This document shows, piece by piece, positions 9,338 through 18,423 of a stretch of DNA of 43,456 nucleotides. Positions within the stretch are counted from its first letter, which is position 1. Every line of letters begins with the position of its first letter. The DNA comes from CAYLQA01 sp964385695. GTDB lineage: Bacteria > Desulfobacterota > Desulfobulbia > Desulfobulbales > Desulfurivibrionaceae. The stretch is from NCBI GenBank assembly GCA_964385695.1, contig CAYLQA010000031.1, forward strand, positions 1 through 43,456, written 5' to 3'. The translations under genes were made by a program, and so were the position numbers. Under the pieces are notes generated by a model. The model was not told where the DNA came from, did no database searches, and saw only the letters and a list, made by a program, of their open reading frames with translations.

Positions 9338-10366
9338 ATGGCTACCCCTAAAAAACTCGCTTCGGCGATAGTTAAAAAAGTTGAAGAACACATTGAAAAT
9401 TCCGGCAAAGGCAAACTTTATTGTCAAACTTTTCGCAATGTGGCCTTAGAGATTCTTCCTTTACCAACTGGCACAAGACGTTTTCTAGAATCAGCGGAAA
9501 GTGAACTAATTCGCCCCTTTGAGGAAAAGCAACCCCGTTATTTAACGTGGGAACATTTACGTGAGGCACGACGCACAATGACCGACCTCGCTCGCAAAAA
9601 AATTTTGTCGAAATGTGATAATTTCAATGGGCAACTAGAAGACTCAGCCACCGCACTCGCATACGCTCAAGACAAATTAGAAGAAAGAAGGAATTACTAC
9701 CCAAAATCCCTGAACGATTCGCCGAAAGACTCTTGGGGATACTGTTATTGGTGTTGGAGAATTATTCCTGACGGATCAAGCACGTTGAAACGTCAGGGAA
9801 AATGTGAGCTACATGAACGAGGAGGTATAGAATACCACCGTATTTTAAGAGCGCTTAAGCGTGCTAAAAGAAAAGAACCTGACAATCATTTTTCATACCA
9901 CCCTTGGGCTTTGACACCAATAGTGGAAGGTGTAAGTAGGCGTACCAAAGAAGTTTTCCAAGAAATCCCCAAATCGATTTGGTCTGGGCTGGTTACAGGT
10001 GAATTCCCCCCTGAAAACCACACGGTCTTCCCTGTAACCGTTGACCTCCCAGCAATTTGGAGTAAATTTTATTTTACAGCTGATTATGTAATGAAAAACG
10101 GTGGGGACCTGGAAAAAGCTTCAAGTATTCTCAAAACACTTCAAAGCTACAACTCCCCGAAGTTCATTGAGAGCGCAAAGGCAACAAGTCCTTACAAAAA
10201 AATCGAAACAATTTTTGAATTTATGGAAAAAGATTTTAACCTTGCTTACAAATTTCTGTTTTGGGCAGAAGTCTGGCTCCAGTTTCTACATGAGGACAAG
10301 GAAAGCAACCCCCATGGAGGGAAAAGAGCAGGCGCCGGGCGCAAAAAGAGAACAAACACTTTTTAG
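9338..10366 (+). CDS. Unknown element-borne protein with Cys/His zinc-finger-like segment
   Basis: 342 residues from the ATG at 9338; an upstream in-frame ATG at 9254 adds a Cys-containing leader I consider unlikely. The middle holds YCYWCWRIIPDGSS followed by GKCELHERGG, a CxxC...CxxH pattern consistent with a zinc-binding knuckle. The C-terminus ends in GGKRAGAGRKK, a basic tail common in phage and plasmid DNA-binding proteins. It is divergent from the AlpA-like gene, low in GC, and inside the putative integrated element. I do not recognise the family; a DNA-binding or replication role is only a guess. Confidence 0.6.
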   Translation: MATPKKLASAIVKKVEEHIENSGKGKLYCQTFRNVALEILPLPTGTRRFLESAESELIRPFEEKQPRYLTWEHLREARRTMTDLARKKILSKCDNFNGQLEDSATALAYAQDKLEERRNYYPKSLNDSPKDSWGYCYWCWRIIPDGSSTLKRQGKCELHERGGIEYHRILRALKRAKRKEPDNHFSYHPWALTPIVEGVSRRTKEVFQEIPKSIWSGLVTGEFPPENHTVFPVTVDLPAIWSKFYFTADYVMKNGGDLEKASSILKTLQSYNSPKFIESAKATSPYKKIETIFEFMEKDFNLAYKFLFWAEVWLQFLHEDKESNPHGGKRAGAGRKKRTNTF

Positions 10367-10378
10367 GGGGCGGTCAAT

Positions 10379-10771
10379 ATGCCAAAATTCACATACAATC
10401 GAAAAGAAAAAAACGAGTTCGAAAGAGAATTGCTACGATACAAAGAATTCTTGAATTTCGTTATAGGAGCATTTTCTTTCAATCTTGCATTCGTGTCACT
10501 TGGCACACAACGCCCCCAACTTTCGGCTATTATTTGTATTTTTTTTGTAATGCTCTTAATTAGCTATGGTTCTCGACACTACCCGAAAACCCTCCTGAGG
10601 TTAAAGAAAAACGAAAAACTTGGCGAAGCTGAAGAACTAATTTTAATTGGACTTCACAAAAAACATTTTGGATTCCCAGGATTATTCAGAAATTTTTCGA
10701 TTTTTTTTGTGGGGTTTCTCTCCCTTTCTTCTGTATTCATATATGGCGAGTCCCTCAAAAATTTCTTTTAA
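10379..10771 (+). CDS. Small integral membrane protein of unknown function
   Basis: 130 residues with a charged N-terminus and three hydrophobic stretches: FVIGAFSFNLAFVSLG, LSAIICIFFVMLLISYG, and FSIFFVGFLSLSSVFIYG near the C-terminus. A GGGGGCG-rich ribosome site precedes the ATG, and only 12 bases separate it from the upstream zinc-finger-like gene, so they are likely cotranscribed. It is low in GC, like the rest of the element. No family is recognised. Confidence 0.6.
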   Translation: MPKFTYNRKEKNEFERELLRYKEFLNFVIGAFSFNLAFVSLGTQRPQLSAIICIFFVMLLISYGSRHYPKTLLRLKKNEKLGEAEELILIGLHKKHFGFPGLFRNFSIFFVGFLSLSSVFIYGESLKNFF

Positions 10772-10917
10772 ATCATTCCAGCGAGTTTAACTTGCTCCAT
10801 TTTTGCTCCAATGGGTATTAAAAAGATGGTTAATCATAGCTCAGCACAACTAATCGTTTACCAGCAAAACCAAGCACTTACAATGACACAGCATGAATAA
10901 CCATGCACTTAAAGTAC

Positions 10918-10964
10918 GACTACGAATCCGTAGGTCGGAGGTTCGAATCCTCCCGGGCGCGCCA
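10918..10964 (+). other. tRNA-Arg(ACG) 3' portion: probable attachment site of the integrated element
   Basis: These 47 bases match the 3' part of a tRNA-Arg: anticodon loop CTACGAA (anticodon ACG), variable loop AGGTC, T-arm GGAGG/TTCGAAT/CCTCC, acceptor strand CGGGCGC, discriminator G and encoded CCA. Upstream bases do not form a D-arm or the 5' acceptor strand and do not pair with the anticodon stem, so this is not an intact tRNA. Such 3' fragments are created when elements integrate into a tRNA gene. The other end, with the rebuilt tRNA, should lie left of this window. Confidence 0.75.
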
Positions 10965-10972
10965 GAAACACC

Positions 10973-11010
10973 AAGGGTTTAGAGGTTCTCCTCTAAACCC
11001 TTTTTTATTT
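10973..11010 (+). terminator. Intrinsic terminator after the tRNA-Arg fragment
   Basis: Perfect 13-base-pair stem (AAGGGTTTAGAGG with CCTCTAAACCCTT), loop TTCT, followed by TTTTATTTT. It lies 9 bases after the CCA end, so it is the original terminator of the tRNA gene. Confidence 0.9.
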
Positions 11011-11066
11011 TGAGCCTCCTGGTGGCCCTCCAAAAACTCAGCATCCCCCAAGAGAAGGACAATTAA

Positions 11067-11375
11067 ATGAAAGAACTTGAGGCTGGGGTGTTTTGGAAGG
11101 CTGCTAAGGACAAATTCTTCGAAAAGAATGCCCACTACCTCCGGGACGAAGACCGTCTTAAGGACCTGAACTACTTCATAAAACTAGTCGCCAACTCAGA
11201 AGAGGGTAAGACGCTGTCAATGGACGGCATTCTCTCTAGGGCTCAGGAGCTTGAGGAAGGTATGTTTTATGCCATGGGTCAAATTGAAAACCATGAAACC
11301 GAGCAGGTCAACGAAGCGACAAAACTACCCCATGGCTGGCAGATTATCGAAGGAACAAAAAATAACAAACCATAG
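11067..11375 (+). CDS. Small soluble protein of unknown function
   Basis: 102 residues, charged and predicted mostly helical (KELEAGVFWKAAKDKFFEK start; AQELEEGMFYAMGQIENHE in the middle). There is no signal peptide or membrane segment. An AGAAGGAC ribosome site precedes the ATG. It sits just outside the tRNA-Arg fragment, and convergent to the restriction-modification operon remnant. No domain is recognised. Confidence 0.55.
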   Translation: MKELEAGVFWKAAKDKFFEKNAHYLRDEDRLKDLNYFIKLVANSEEGKTLSMDGILSRAQELEEGMFYAMGQIENHETEQVNEATKLPHGWQIIEGTKNNKP

Positions 11376-11431
11376 CACTCCTGCCTGTCGACATGAAGCA
11401 ACAAAGGTGGTTTAGTTGCATGAATTCCTAT

Positions 11432-11447
11432 CCCTATAATTATAGGG
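11432..11447. repeat. 16-bp perfect palindrome (CCCTATAATTATAGGG)
   Basis: Perfect 8+8 palindrome in the gap between two convergent coding remnants. It could be an operator or a short hairpin; there is no adjacent T-tract, so termination is doubtful. Confidence 0.6.
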
Positions 11448-11453
11448 GAGAAG

Positions 11454-11714
11454 CTACGTTTTCCTTATTGTCTTTAGTGAATTCAAATTGCAGGTGCACC
11501 ACGAGCTGCTATTGAGAAACGAGGTCTGTCCCCAATTTCCCACAGTTTGAACTGTTGCACTTTTTGCAACAGTTGCTCCCTTATCTAGTTCCTCGGTGGA
11601 GTAGACTAAGCGAAGATGTCTTGAAATAACAGATTTGTCTCGATCAAAAAGGTCCGCCACTTGGTTCAAGGTCTCACGGACCGCCGCCACCTCAGTCTGC
11701 GTTTGTTTTCCCAA
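11454..11714 (-). pseudogene. RhuM-family (Fic/DOC-like neighbourhood) gene remnant, truncated
   Basis: About 55 residues match the helix-turn-helix core of RhuM-family proteins that often follow type I restriction systems: VADLFDRDKSVISRHLR, then ELDKGATVAKSATVQT. After VQT the family sequence stops and an unrelated 25-residue tail follows, encoded by DNA containing GGGGACAGACC. The usual ~300-residue C-terminal part is absent. The remnant begins 8 bases after hsdR ends and is on the same strand, so it was probably the last gene of the hsd operon before a deletion or insertion replaced its 3' part. Confidence 0.6.
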
Positions 11715-11722
11715 AAGCTCCC

Positions 11723-14641
11723 CTAGGCCACCATCCCTTTCACAAATACCTCGACAAACTCCTTCATCTTATCCAGGATGCGCATGCCAATGCTTCTGGC
11801 CTGCAGCACACTGGGACGGTTGTCGAGGCATTTTAGGATGTCATCGCGCACAGGCTCCTGTTCGCTGAAAATATAGGCATCCACCAGAGCCTGAAACTGC
11901 TTCTTGTCGAGATGCTCATCTTCACAGATCTTGGCCAGGACCAGGGTCTTTTGATCCTGCCAGAATTTTTCAAACTCATCACCAATGGCATCGGCGTCAT
12001 CAATCTTGGGCAGGTGCTGATCGATAAATTTTTCTATCAGCTCGCGCTTGCTGCGCAGTTCAATATTGCCGGAGAGCATGTCAAGAATGGCCTTCTTCTG
12101 TTTCCCCTGCTCCTTCTTCTCCGCCTGCTTGAGCTTGGCCAGCAGGCGCAGGATATAGGCGACATTGATTTCATCGCGGTGGATCAGCTCCAGCTCAAAG
12201 TCCACATCGTTTAGGATGGAGGTCTTTTCCTTCTCCTTCTTGACGTTGTCGCGGATATCAAGATACTTGCTCTTATAATCCTCAAAGGCTTGCTCACTCA
12301 TGGGCAGATCATCCCAAGAAAAATCGGCAAAGGAGGTCAGCACATTGCGGATACGGCTCAACTCCCGGAAGGCCTTGATAAATTCCAGGATCTTCTCTTC
12401 ATCTTCCAGCTCATCCACACTCGGCACGGTGGGGGCAATCTTCAAGAGCTCTACAAAGGCCATGGAGAACTTGCGGACAATCTCCTCATAGGGTGGAAGA
12501 AATATCTCCTCACTGGCCTCTTTATTTGAGAACAGGGCTACCGCCTCGTCCGTGGCCTTCTTCAGGTTCCTAAAACAAAGAATATTACCGTGCGACTTCT
12601 TTTCATTGAGGATGCGGTTGGTGCGCGAGTAGGCCTGGAGCAAGCCGTGATAGCGGAAGTTCTTGTCCACATACAGGGTGTTGAGCTTCTTGGCGTCAAA
12701 GCCGGTCAAGAACATATTGACCACCAACAGGATGTCCAGCCGCTCCTTGTCAGGAAAGCCCACCTTCTCCCGCTCCTTCATCCGCTTGCTGATGTCCTTG
12801 AAATAATTTTCAAACTGTACCGAATCCTTGGTGGAGAAGGCCGTGGAGTACATCCCGTTATAGTCGCAGATAAACTCATCGAGTTTGTCACGGCTGTGGC
12901 TGGTGCGGTACTGGGGCTGCGGTTCAGCTGCCATCAGGTAGTCGCCAAACGATGAACCATTATCATCATCATTGGGCAGCATGCCGTCGGCATCCGGGTC
13001 ATCCTCATTGGCCCCGTAGCTGAAGATGGTGGCAATGCGCAGGCTATGCTCCCCCGCCTCTTTCTTGGCCATAAACAGCTCGTAATACTTGATCAGGCAA
13101 TCAATGCTGCTCACCGTAAAGATGGCCGAGTATTCCCTATTATGGGTCTTCTGGTCATGGTAGTGGATCAGGTAATCAACGATCTTCTCCAACCGCTGCG
13201 GAGACTCAAGCACCTCCTTGGTGTCGATATCCTCCACCCCAATATCCACAAAGGTGTTTGACTTGTTCTTATACCTGCCGATGTACTCAACGCTGAAGCT
13301 CAGGACGTTCTGGTCCCGGATGGCATCGGTGATCAGGTAGCTGTGCAGCCGCTCGCCAAACAGGTCCTTGGTGGTGCGCTTGCCCCGCTCATTCTTCTGG
13401 GAATTGTCCTCAAAAATCGGCGTACCGGTAAAGCCGAAGAGCTGCGCCTGCCGGAAGAAGTCGGTAATCTTCTTGTGGGTTGCGCCAAACTGGCTGCGGT
13501 GACACTCGTCAAAGATAAAGACCAGCCTCTGGCCCCGCAGAGCCTCCATGGAGCCCAGGTAGCGCCCTTTGGATATGGCGTTGTTGAGCTTCTGGATGGT
13601 GGTGATGATGAGCTTTGGGTTCTTTATTTCACCCTTCGCATCCTTATACCTGCCCAAGAATTGATCAACCAAGATCTTGGTGGCGTCAGTAGCGTCAACA
13701 CTTCCTTTTTGAAAGCTGTTGAACTCCTTCATGGTCTGGTAGTCCAGATCCTTGCGGTCCACCACAAAGACAACCTTGGCCACCTCAGGCATATCCATAA
13801 TGATCTGACTGGCCTTAAAGGAGGTCAGGGTCTTGCCCGAACCGGTGGTGTGCCAAATATAGCCGTTGTCGCGGCTGGTATGGACTTGGTTGATGATGGC
13901 CTCGGTGGCGTAGAACTGATAGGGCCGCAACACCATAAGGAGACGGTGCGTCTCATTAAGGACGATATAATGGCCCAGCATCTTGCCCAGGTGGTCGGTG
14001 TTCAGAAAGGCCTCGCTGAACTTGCTTAGCTCGGTGATGTTGCGATTCTGCTCGTCGGCCCAAAAAAAGGTCTGCTTAAAGGACTGCCTGCGATTATTGG
14101 CGTAATATTTGGTATTGACCCCGTTACTAATGACAAAGACCTGGATGTACTGGAACAAGCCGCTGCTGGCCCAGAAGGAATGGCGCTGGTAGCGGTTGAT
14201 CTGGTTAAAGGCCTCTTTCAGCTCCAGGCCCCGCCGTTTCAGTTCGATCTGCACCAAGGGCAACCCATTGACCAGCAGGTTGACGTCGTAGCGGTTCTCA
14301 TAACGCCCCTTGACCGTAACCTGCTGGGTGACCTGAAAGAGATTGTTCTGCCAGTTGTCGCTATTAAAGAATCGGACATAGAAGCTCTCGCCATTATCGC
14401 GGGTCAGTTGTAAGCGGTCGCGCAGGGTCTTAGCCTTTTGGAAGACATTACCCTTGGCCAGATGGTTGAGGATGGCGCTGAACTCTCGTTCGCTGAAACT
14501 GGTCTTATTGAAATTCCCGAGTTGCTCCTGGAGATTGGTAAGCAGGCTCTCCTCATCACGGATCTCCACCTGACTGTAGCCCAGGCTGCCGAGCTGTTTG
14601 ACCAGGTTGTCTTCCAGTATGGCTTCGGGTTGATGACTCAT
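11723..14641 (-). CDS. hsdR: Type I restriction enzyme, R subunit (HsdR)
   Basis: 972-residue motor and nuclease subunit that translocates DNA and cleaves unmethylated DNA as part of the HsdR2M2S complex. The PD-(D/E)XK nuclease core is visible as D119 and E133-L-K135 (LPLVQIELKRRG). Helicase motifs follow: Walker A HTTGSGKT with K270, Walker B DECH at 378-381, motif III GFTGTPIF, and later the GFDAKKLNTLYVDK and QAYSRTNR motifs. Length and motif order fit the HsdR family, and all key residues are present, so the gene looks intact. Its ATG overlaps the hsdS stop by 4 bases (ATGA), indicating translational coupling. Confidence 0.95.
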   Translation of the reverse strand: MSHQPEAILEDNLVKQLGSLGYSQVEIRDEESLLTNLQEQLGNFNKTSFSEREFSAILNHLAKGNVFQKAKTLRDRLQLTRDNGESFYVRFFNSDNWQNNLFQVTQQVTVKGRYENRYDVNLLVNGLPLVQIELKRRGLELKEAFNQINRYQRHSFWASSGLFQYIQVFVISNGVNTKYYANNRRQSFKQTFFWADEQNRNITELSKFSEAFLNTDHLGKMLGHYIVLNETHRLLMVLRPYQFYATEAIINQVHTSRDNGYIWHTTGSGKTLTSFKASQIIMDMPEVAKVVFVVDRKDLDYQTMKEFNSFQKGSVDATDATKILVDQFLGRYKDAKGEIKNPKLIITTIQKLNNAISKGRYLGSMEALRGQRLVFIFDECHRSQFGATHKKITDFFRQAQLFGFTGTPIFEDNSQKNERGKRTTKDLFGERLHSYLITDAIRDQNVLSFSVEYIGRYKNKSNTFVDIGVEDIDTKEVLESPQRLEKIVDYLIHYHDQKTHNREYSAIFTVSSIDCLIKYYELFMAKKEAGEHSLRIATIFSYGANEDDPDADGMLPNDDDNGSSFGDYLMAAEPQPQYRTSHSRDKLDEFICDYNGMYSTAFSTKDSVQFENYFKDISKRMKEREKVGFPDKERLDILLVVNMFLTGFDAKKLNTLYVDKNFRYHGLLQAYSRTNRILNEKKSHGNILCFRNLKKATDEAVALFSNKEASEEIFLPPYEEIVRKFSMAFVELLKIAPTVPSVDELEDEEKILEFIKAFRELSRIRNVLTSFADFSWDDLPMSEQAFEDYKSKYLDIRDNVKKEKEKTSILNDVDFELELIHRDEINVAYILRLLAKLKQAEKKEQGKQKKAILDMLSGNIELRSKRELIEKFIDQHLPKIDDADAIGDEFEKFWQDQKTLVLAKICEDEHLDKKQFQALVDAYIFSEQEPVRDDILKCLDNRPSVLQARSIGMRILDKMKEFVEVFVKGMVA

Positions 14642-15837
14642 ACGAACATTTTTTGCAGCAGGCCTTTTTTGAAGGTTTGGGTTTGCTCTAACTCTTTTGA
14701 AACAAGTGTTATTTTCGACTTTAGCATTTCTAAAAGCGCAGAAATTTTATTCTGCTCCTTGATACATGGACGCTGGATTTTAAGCCCCGCAAAAGCATCA
14801 TAAGTAATCTGCTTCCCATCACGAATCCCTACGACAGTTTTACTTAGCTTTGTTATAAAATCTTCTTTCTTGAAAAAATGTTTAAAGAAGACAAGATCAA
14901 TTTCGACTTTGGGCTTAAGAATGATGTACGCCGGGCTGCAAATGCCCTTCACTTCGGAAAATTCTATACCTCCTTGAAATGATCTGAGGCTAATCACGAA
15001 GTCTCCGGGCTCAACAATCTTGTAAGAATTAACACTTTCCTGACTTGATTTAATTTCAATACCAATACTATCACGAAATACCATTCCTCTTTCTTGTGAA
15101 GCAGCCAGAATAGGCAGATCACCATTATGCTGTTTATTTGAATGGCTTCGGAAAAGATCCTTACCTCTTTTCTCCTGCCAATCCGGATAGTCCTGGCCGT
15201 TGTCATCCTTGAAGCGGATCTGCTGGGAGAAAATCTTTTGCATCACCCCTTTCTTGTACTGCTCCAGCAGCTCCTTCTTGCGGCTCAGCTGCTGGATCTT
15301 GCGGTCCACGGCAGAGAGAAAAGAGGCGATTTTTTGTTGTTCGGGGAGGGAGGGGAATAACTTCTCAAAATGAATGAAGTCTAAATAGTGAACCCGTTTT
15401 TTTTCCTCCAAAGTTCCCGTTGACATCCTATCGTAATATTGGACCATCTTATAGCATGTTAAGAAAGGTTCAAAATAGGCTGGATCTCCCTCGGAGTTAC
15501 AGTGAAAAATATTATAATATTTTGAGACTGCTACCGGAAAACTCTCCTTGTGCATTGCCAAAGCCCCAAACCTTAAATTCATAGGGTTAAAAGCAAAATC
15601 ACCAGGAGACATTCTTTTATATGCCTCTTCTTCAGACTTTACAAGAAAGCTCCTCTCATAGCGTTCAGACTTGGGAACAACACCATTTTCTATAGTCAAA
15701 CTGTACAAAGGCAAATCCAGGCTAGCGGTTTCACGCCTTTCTTTAAGAAAAAAACCTATCTTCCTTTTTACCCAGGCTCCTTGAAATTGTGGGAACCTTA
15801 ATGCTGGGCAATCACTTGCTGCCTTTTGCATAATCAT
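14638..15837 (-). CDS. hsdS: Type I restriction specificity subunit (HsdS)
   Basis: 399 residues from the ATG at 15837, which lies 7 bases after the hsdM stop behind an AAAGGGA site; a further upstream in-frame start would overlap hsdM more deeply. Two target-recognition domains are separated by conserved helices. The first half ends with the coiled segment LPEQQKIASFLSAVDRKIQQL, and the second half shows LKIQRPCIKEQNKISALLEML, the matching conserved repeat. This duplicated layout sets a bipartite recognition sequence. The AT-rich composition of the recognition domains compared with hsdM and hsdR is usual for this fast-evolving subunit. Confidence 0.93.
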   Translation of the reverse strand: MIMQKAASDCPALRFPQFQGAWVKRKIGFFLKERRETASLDLPLYSLTIENGVVPKSERYERSFLVKSEEEAYKRMSPGDFAFNPMNLRFGALAMHKESFPVAVSKYYNIFHCNSEGDPAYFEPFLTCYKMVQYYDRMSTGTLEEKKRVHYLDFIHFEKLFPSLPEQQKIASFLSAVDRKIQQLSRKKELLEQYKKGVMQKIFSQQIRFKDDNGQDYPDWQEKRGKDLFRSHSNKQHNGDLPILAASQERGMVFRDSIGIEIKSSQESVNSYKIVEPGDFVISLRSFQGGIEFSEVKGICSPAYIILKPKVEIDLVFFKHFFKKEDFITKLSKTVVGIRDGKQITYDAFAGLKIQRPCIKEQNKISALLEMLKSKITLVSKELEQTQTFKKGLLQKMFV

Positions 15838-15844
15838 GCTTCCC

Positions 15845-17404
15845 TTAAAAAGGTGTATCAATACCAAGCTGTTGACAGAAGTCGGCAATCACCCCATCCG
15901 TCTCCGCCATCTCCTTGTCAAGCGCCTTAAGCTCCTGGGACACAGCCCGCAGGTCCACCGGCCCTTCCTCCTCGAAGGTATCCACATAGCGGGGAATGTT
16001 GAGATTGTAGTCGTTCTCCACCACCTCGCTGAGCTCTGCCAGATAGCTGTATTTGTCCCTTGTCTGACGCTCCCGAAAGGTGGTGACGATACGCTCAATA
16101 TCCTCGGGCCGAAGGGCGTTCTGGTTCTTGACCTTTTCAAAATACTGACTGGCGTCAATAAAGAGGATGTTATCCCTATGCTGCCGCTTTTTTTTCAGCA
16201 CCAAGATACAGGTAGGAATATTGGTGCCATAAAAAATATTAGCTGGCAGACCAATCACCGCATCCAGGTAGTTACGTTCCTTGACCAGATATTCACGTAT
16301 ATGACCCTCGGCTGCTCCTCGAAAGAGCACACCATGGGGCAGGACCACAGCCATGGCGCCGTCATCATCAAGCTGGTGGAGCATGTGCTGAACAAAGGCA
16401 AAATCCGCCTTTGATTTGGGGGCCAGCTTGCCGTAGGGGGCAAAGCGGTCATCACTCATAAAGAGCGGGCTGGCGCTCCACTTGGCTGAGAAGGGAGGAT
16501 TGGCAACAATGACCTCGAAACGCTGGTCACTATGCTGGGGGTGCTCCAGGGTGTCTTCCTGCTTGATGTCAAACTTGCGGTAATGGACATTGTGCATGAT
16601 CATATTCATGCGGCACAGGTTGTAGGTGGTGGGATTGGACTCCTGACCGTGAAAACCACCCACCTCCTCAACCTCCCTGGCTACCCGCAGCAGCAATGAG
16701 CCGGAACCGCAGGTGGGATCATAGACGCTTTTCAGCCTCTTCTTGCCGGTGGTCACGATCTTGGCCAGGATCATACTGACCTGCTGGGGTGTATAGAACT
16801 CACCCGCCTTCTTACCGGCACCACTGGCAAACTGGCCGATCAGATACTCGTAGGCATCGCCCAGCACATCGCTTTCGGTATCCTCCAGCCTAAAGTCAAT
16901 GGCATCGAGATGGCTGAGCACCTTAACGATCAGCTCGTTCTTGGCCTTTTCGCTCTTACCCAGCTTTGAACTGGTCAGGTCCAGATCCTCAAAGAGGTGG
17001 TCAAAATCCTCCTCACTCTCCGTACCCCTGGTGGATTGGGCGATATTGTTCAGCGTCCTGGTGAGGTCATCCAGAATAAAAGCATGCTTACCGCCGCCAT
17101 TACCACGCTCCGCCAGCACATGAAAAAGCTCAGAAGGCTTCATGAAATAACCCAGCTTATTTAGGGCCTCCTCCTGGATGGCCTCCAGATACTCCCGGCC
17201 CTCCGGGCTCTCCTCGTCGATATCTGCGTAGAGAAATCCATCCGGCTCCAGCAGTTCATCAGCGTAAGCATTCATCTGCTCACTGAGGAACTTATAAAAA
17301 ATAAAACCCAAGATATAGTCACGGAACTCATCCGCCCCCATCTTACCCCGCAAGGTGTTGGCGATGTTCCAGAGCTGTTGTTCAAGTTTCTGTTTTGGTG
17401 TCAT
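15845..17404 (-). CDS. hsdM: Type I N6-adenine DNA methyltransferase (HsdM)
   Basis: 519 residues. It methylates adenine at the HsdS-defined site, protecting host DNA. The N-terminal helical HsdM domain (to ~160) is followed by the SAM-dependent methyltransferase core: motif I DPTCGSGSLLL at 229-239, catalytic NPPF at 302-305, and LPHGVLFRG further on. The length is typical. It is second in the leftward order abi, hsdM, hsdS, hsdR, with 24 bases from the end of the abi gene, so all four are likely one transcript. Confidence 0.95.
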   Translation of the reverse strand: MTPKQKLEQQLWNIANTLRGKMGADEFRDYILGFIFYKFLSEQMNAYADELLEPDGFLYADIDEESPEGREYLEAIQEEALNKLGYFMKPSELFHVLAERGNGGGKHAFILDDLTRTLNNIAQSTRGTESEEDFDHLFEDLDLTSSKLGKSEKAKNELIVKVLSHLDAIDFRLEDTESDVLGDAYEYLIGQFASGAGKKAGEFYTPQQVSMILAKIVTTGKKRLKSVYDPTCGSGSLLLRVAREVEEVGGFHGQESNPTTYNLCRMNMIMHNVHYRKFDIKQEDTLEHPQHSDQRFEVIVANPPFSAKWSASPLFMSDDRFAPYGKLAPKSKADFAFVQHMLHQLDDDGAMAVVLPHGVLFRGAAEGHIREYLVKERNYLDAVIGLPANIFYGTNIPTCILVLKKKRQHRDNILFIDASQYFEKVKNQNALRPEDIERIVTTFRERQTRDKYSYLAELSEVVENDYNLNIPRYVDTFEEEGPVDLRAVSQELKALDKEMAETDGVIADFCQQLGIDTPF

Positions 17405-17428
17405 GTGTCGCTATAGAAAAAATGTTGG

Positions 17429-18325
17429 TTATTTCTTACCCGCCCAAAGCGTCCGCTCCTGCCAGCCATCGGGAAAGCCCATAAAACGTGGCTGCACGTC
17501 CGGGTGCTTGACAAAGAGGTTATGCAGACGCTGTTTCCAGGTATTGGGATTGATGCTGTCCATGAGATATGCCAGCATGACAAGGGTATTGTAAAGACGT
17601 TTCCCGTCTGTATGGTTGAAATTATTCGTCAAATCAGCCGGTCTTTTGCGCGGCATTTTCCAGGCAAAGGTAAACTCACGATTCCAGAGTCGGGCATGGT
17701 GGGCGCAATGGTTGCGCACGATACTGAGATGATGGAGAAAAGAGGTGAGGTTGACCTCGTCCAGATTATAGGTATTGGATATGGCATTGCGATCGCTGCC
17801 ATGCTTGAGGTTGCCATACCATTTTGAAAGCTGCCCCAGGGTCATCACCTCGCAAATAGCCCAGAGAGGAGGGAGTTCTTCATCGTACTTTCTAAAATGG
17901 CGGATAAAAACCTCAGAGCTACGACGTACTGTATCTTGCAGCGTATGTATATTCTCCGCATGCTTCCACTTGCCCTTGAACAACTCTCCCTGCAAATGGG
18001 CATGCGGGCCATAGGTGTGGGAAAGATGATAGGCCCAACGGGTGCGGAGCGAGACCTCGATTCGCTCGATGGCGTCCATTACTAACAGGCGCAACTCCCG
18101 GTCAAAGATATAATGTTCAAGCACCAGGTCAAAGGTGGTGTTTGGCCTGAATGTATGGGTGGAGTGATCCGCCTCAAAAGGCAGCCAGTATGCAGCGAGG
18201 CGGTAGTAGTTAAGGTGGGCGAGATACCGCTTTACCCGTTCGCGGCCATGGATAACCATGCCGCGCTCAACCAAGAGATCGACTTGCCCCTCATAAGATT
18301 TGGGGGGCTTGGTAAATTTCAACAC
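17429..18325 (-). CDS. Abi_2-family HEPN RNase (AbiF/AbiD-like abortive-infection protein)
   Basis: 298 residues. The family (Abi_2) blocks phage by abortive infection and is built on HEPN ribonuclease folds; AbiF-type members have been linked to the ancestry of Cas13. Visible motifs: N-terminal KRYLAHLNYYRLAAYWLPF, then DAIERIEVSLRT with a first R/H pair (R94, H100), and the canonical HEPN RxxxxH as RNHCAH (R204-H209). The likely start is GTG at 18325, directly downstream of a G-rich site. The gene is the first of the abi-hsdMSR order. Its leader holds a hairpin with U-tract and a possible pseudoknot overlapping the start codon (see separate entries), suggesting RNA control. All expected catalytic residues are present. 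Confidence 0.85.
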   Translation of the reverse strand: MLKFTKPPKSYEGQVDLLVERGMVIHGRERVKRYLAHLNYYRLAAYWLPFEADHSTHTFRPNTTFDLVLEHYIFDRELRLLVMDAIERIEVSLRTRWAYHLSHTYGPHAHLQGELFKGKWKHAENIHTLQDTVRRSSEVFIRHFRKYDEELPPLWAICEVMTLGQLSKWYGNLKHGSDRNAISNTYNLDEVNLTSFLHHLSIVRNHCAHHARLWNREFTFAWKMPRKRPADLTNNFNHTDGKRLYNTLVMLAYLMDSINPNTWKQRLHNLFVKHPDVQPRFMGFPDGWQERTLWAGKK

Positions 18326-18417
18326 CAGCCCCCCGCAAAAAAAGTAACCCCCGCTGGTGCGCAGAGCTTACGGGATGCGTCGGGGGTGTTGTTCAAGATT
18401 TGTATGTTACTGATTAT
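18323..18417 (-). ncRNA. Candidate structured RNA in the Abi leader (hairpin, U-tract, possible pseudoknot)
   Basis: Read on the minus strand from about 18417. A stem ACCCCCG/CGGGGGT (18347-18353 with 18381-18387) encloses a smaller CGCA/TGCG pairing and is followed by TTACTTTTTTTG, like an intrinsic terminator. CACCAGC (18353-18359), next to the 3' arm, is perfectly complementary to GCTGGTG (18323-18329), which contains the Abi GTG start. The two pairings could form an H-type pseudoknot or alternate, sequestering the start. Type III antitoxin RNAs and AbiF-associated RNAs have comparable positions; the assignment here is inference. Confidence 0.45.
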
Positions 18418-18423
18418 GGGCAT

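Noticed and set aside
10920..11135. Minus-strand reading ending RAREDSNLRPTDS
   Set aside because: It is the well-known false ORF read through the antisense of a tRNA 3' end and its terminator.
13343..14029. Long plus-strand reading antisense to hsdR
   Set aside because: It has no ribosome site, is compositionally a shadow of the hsdR frame, and hsdR motifs are intact.
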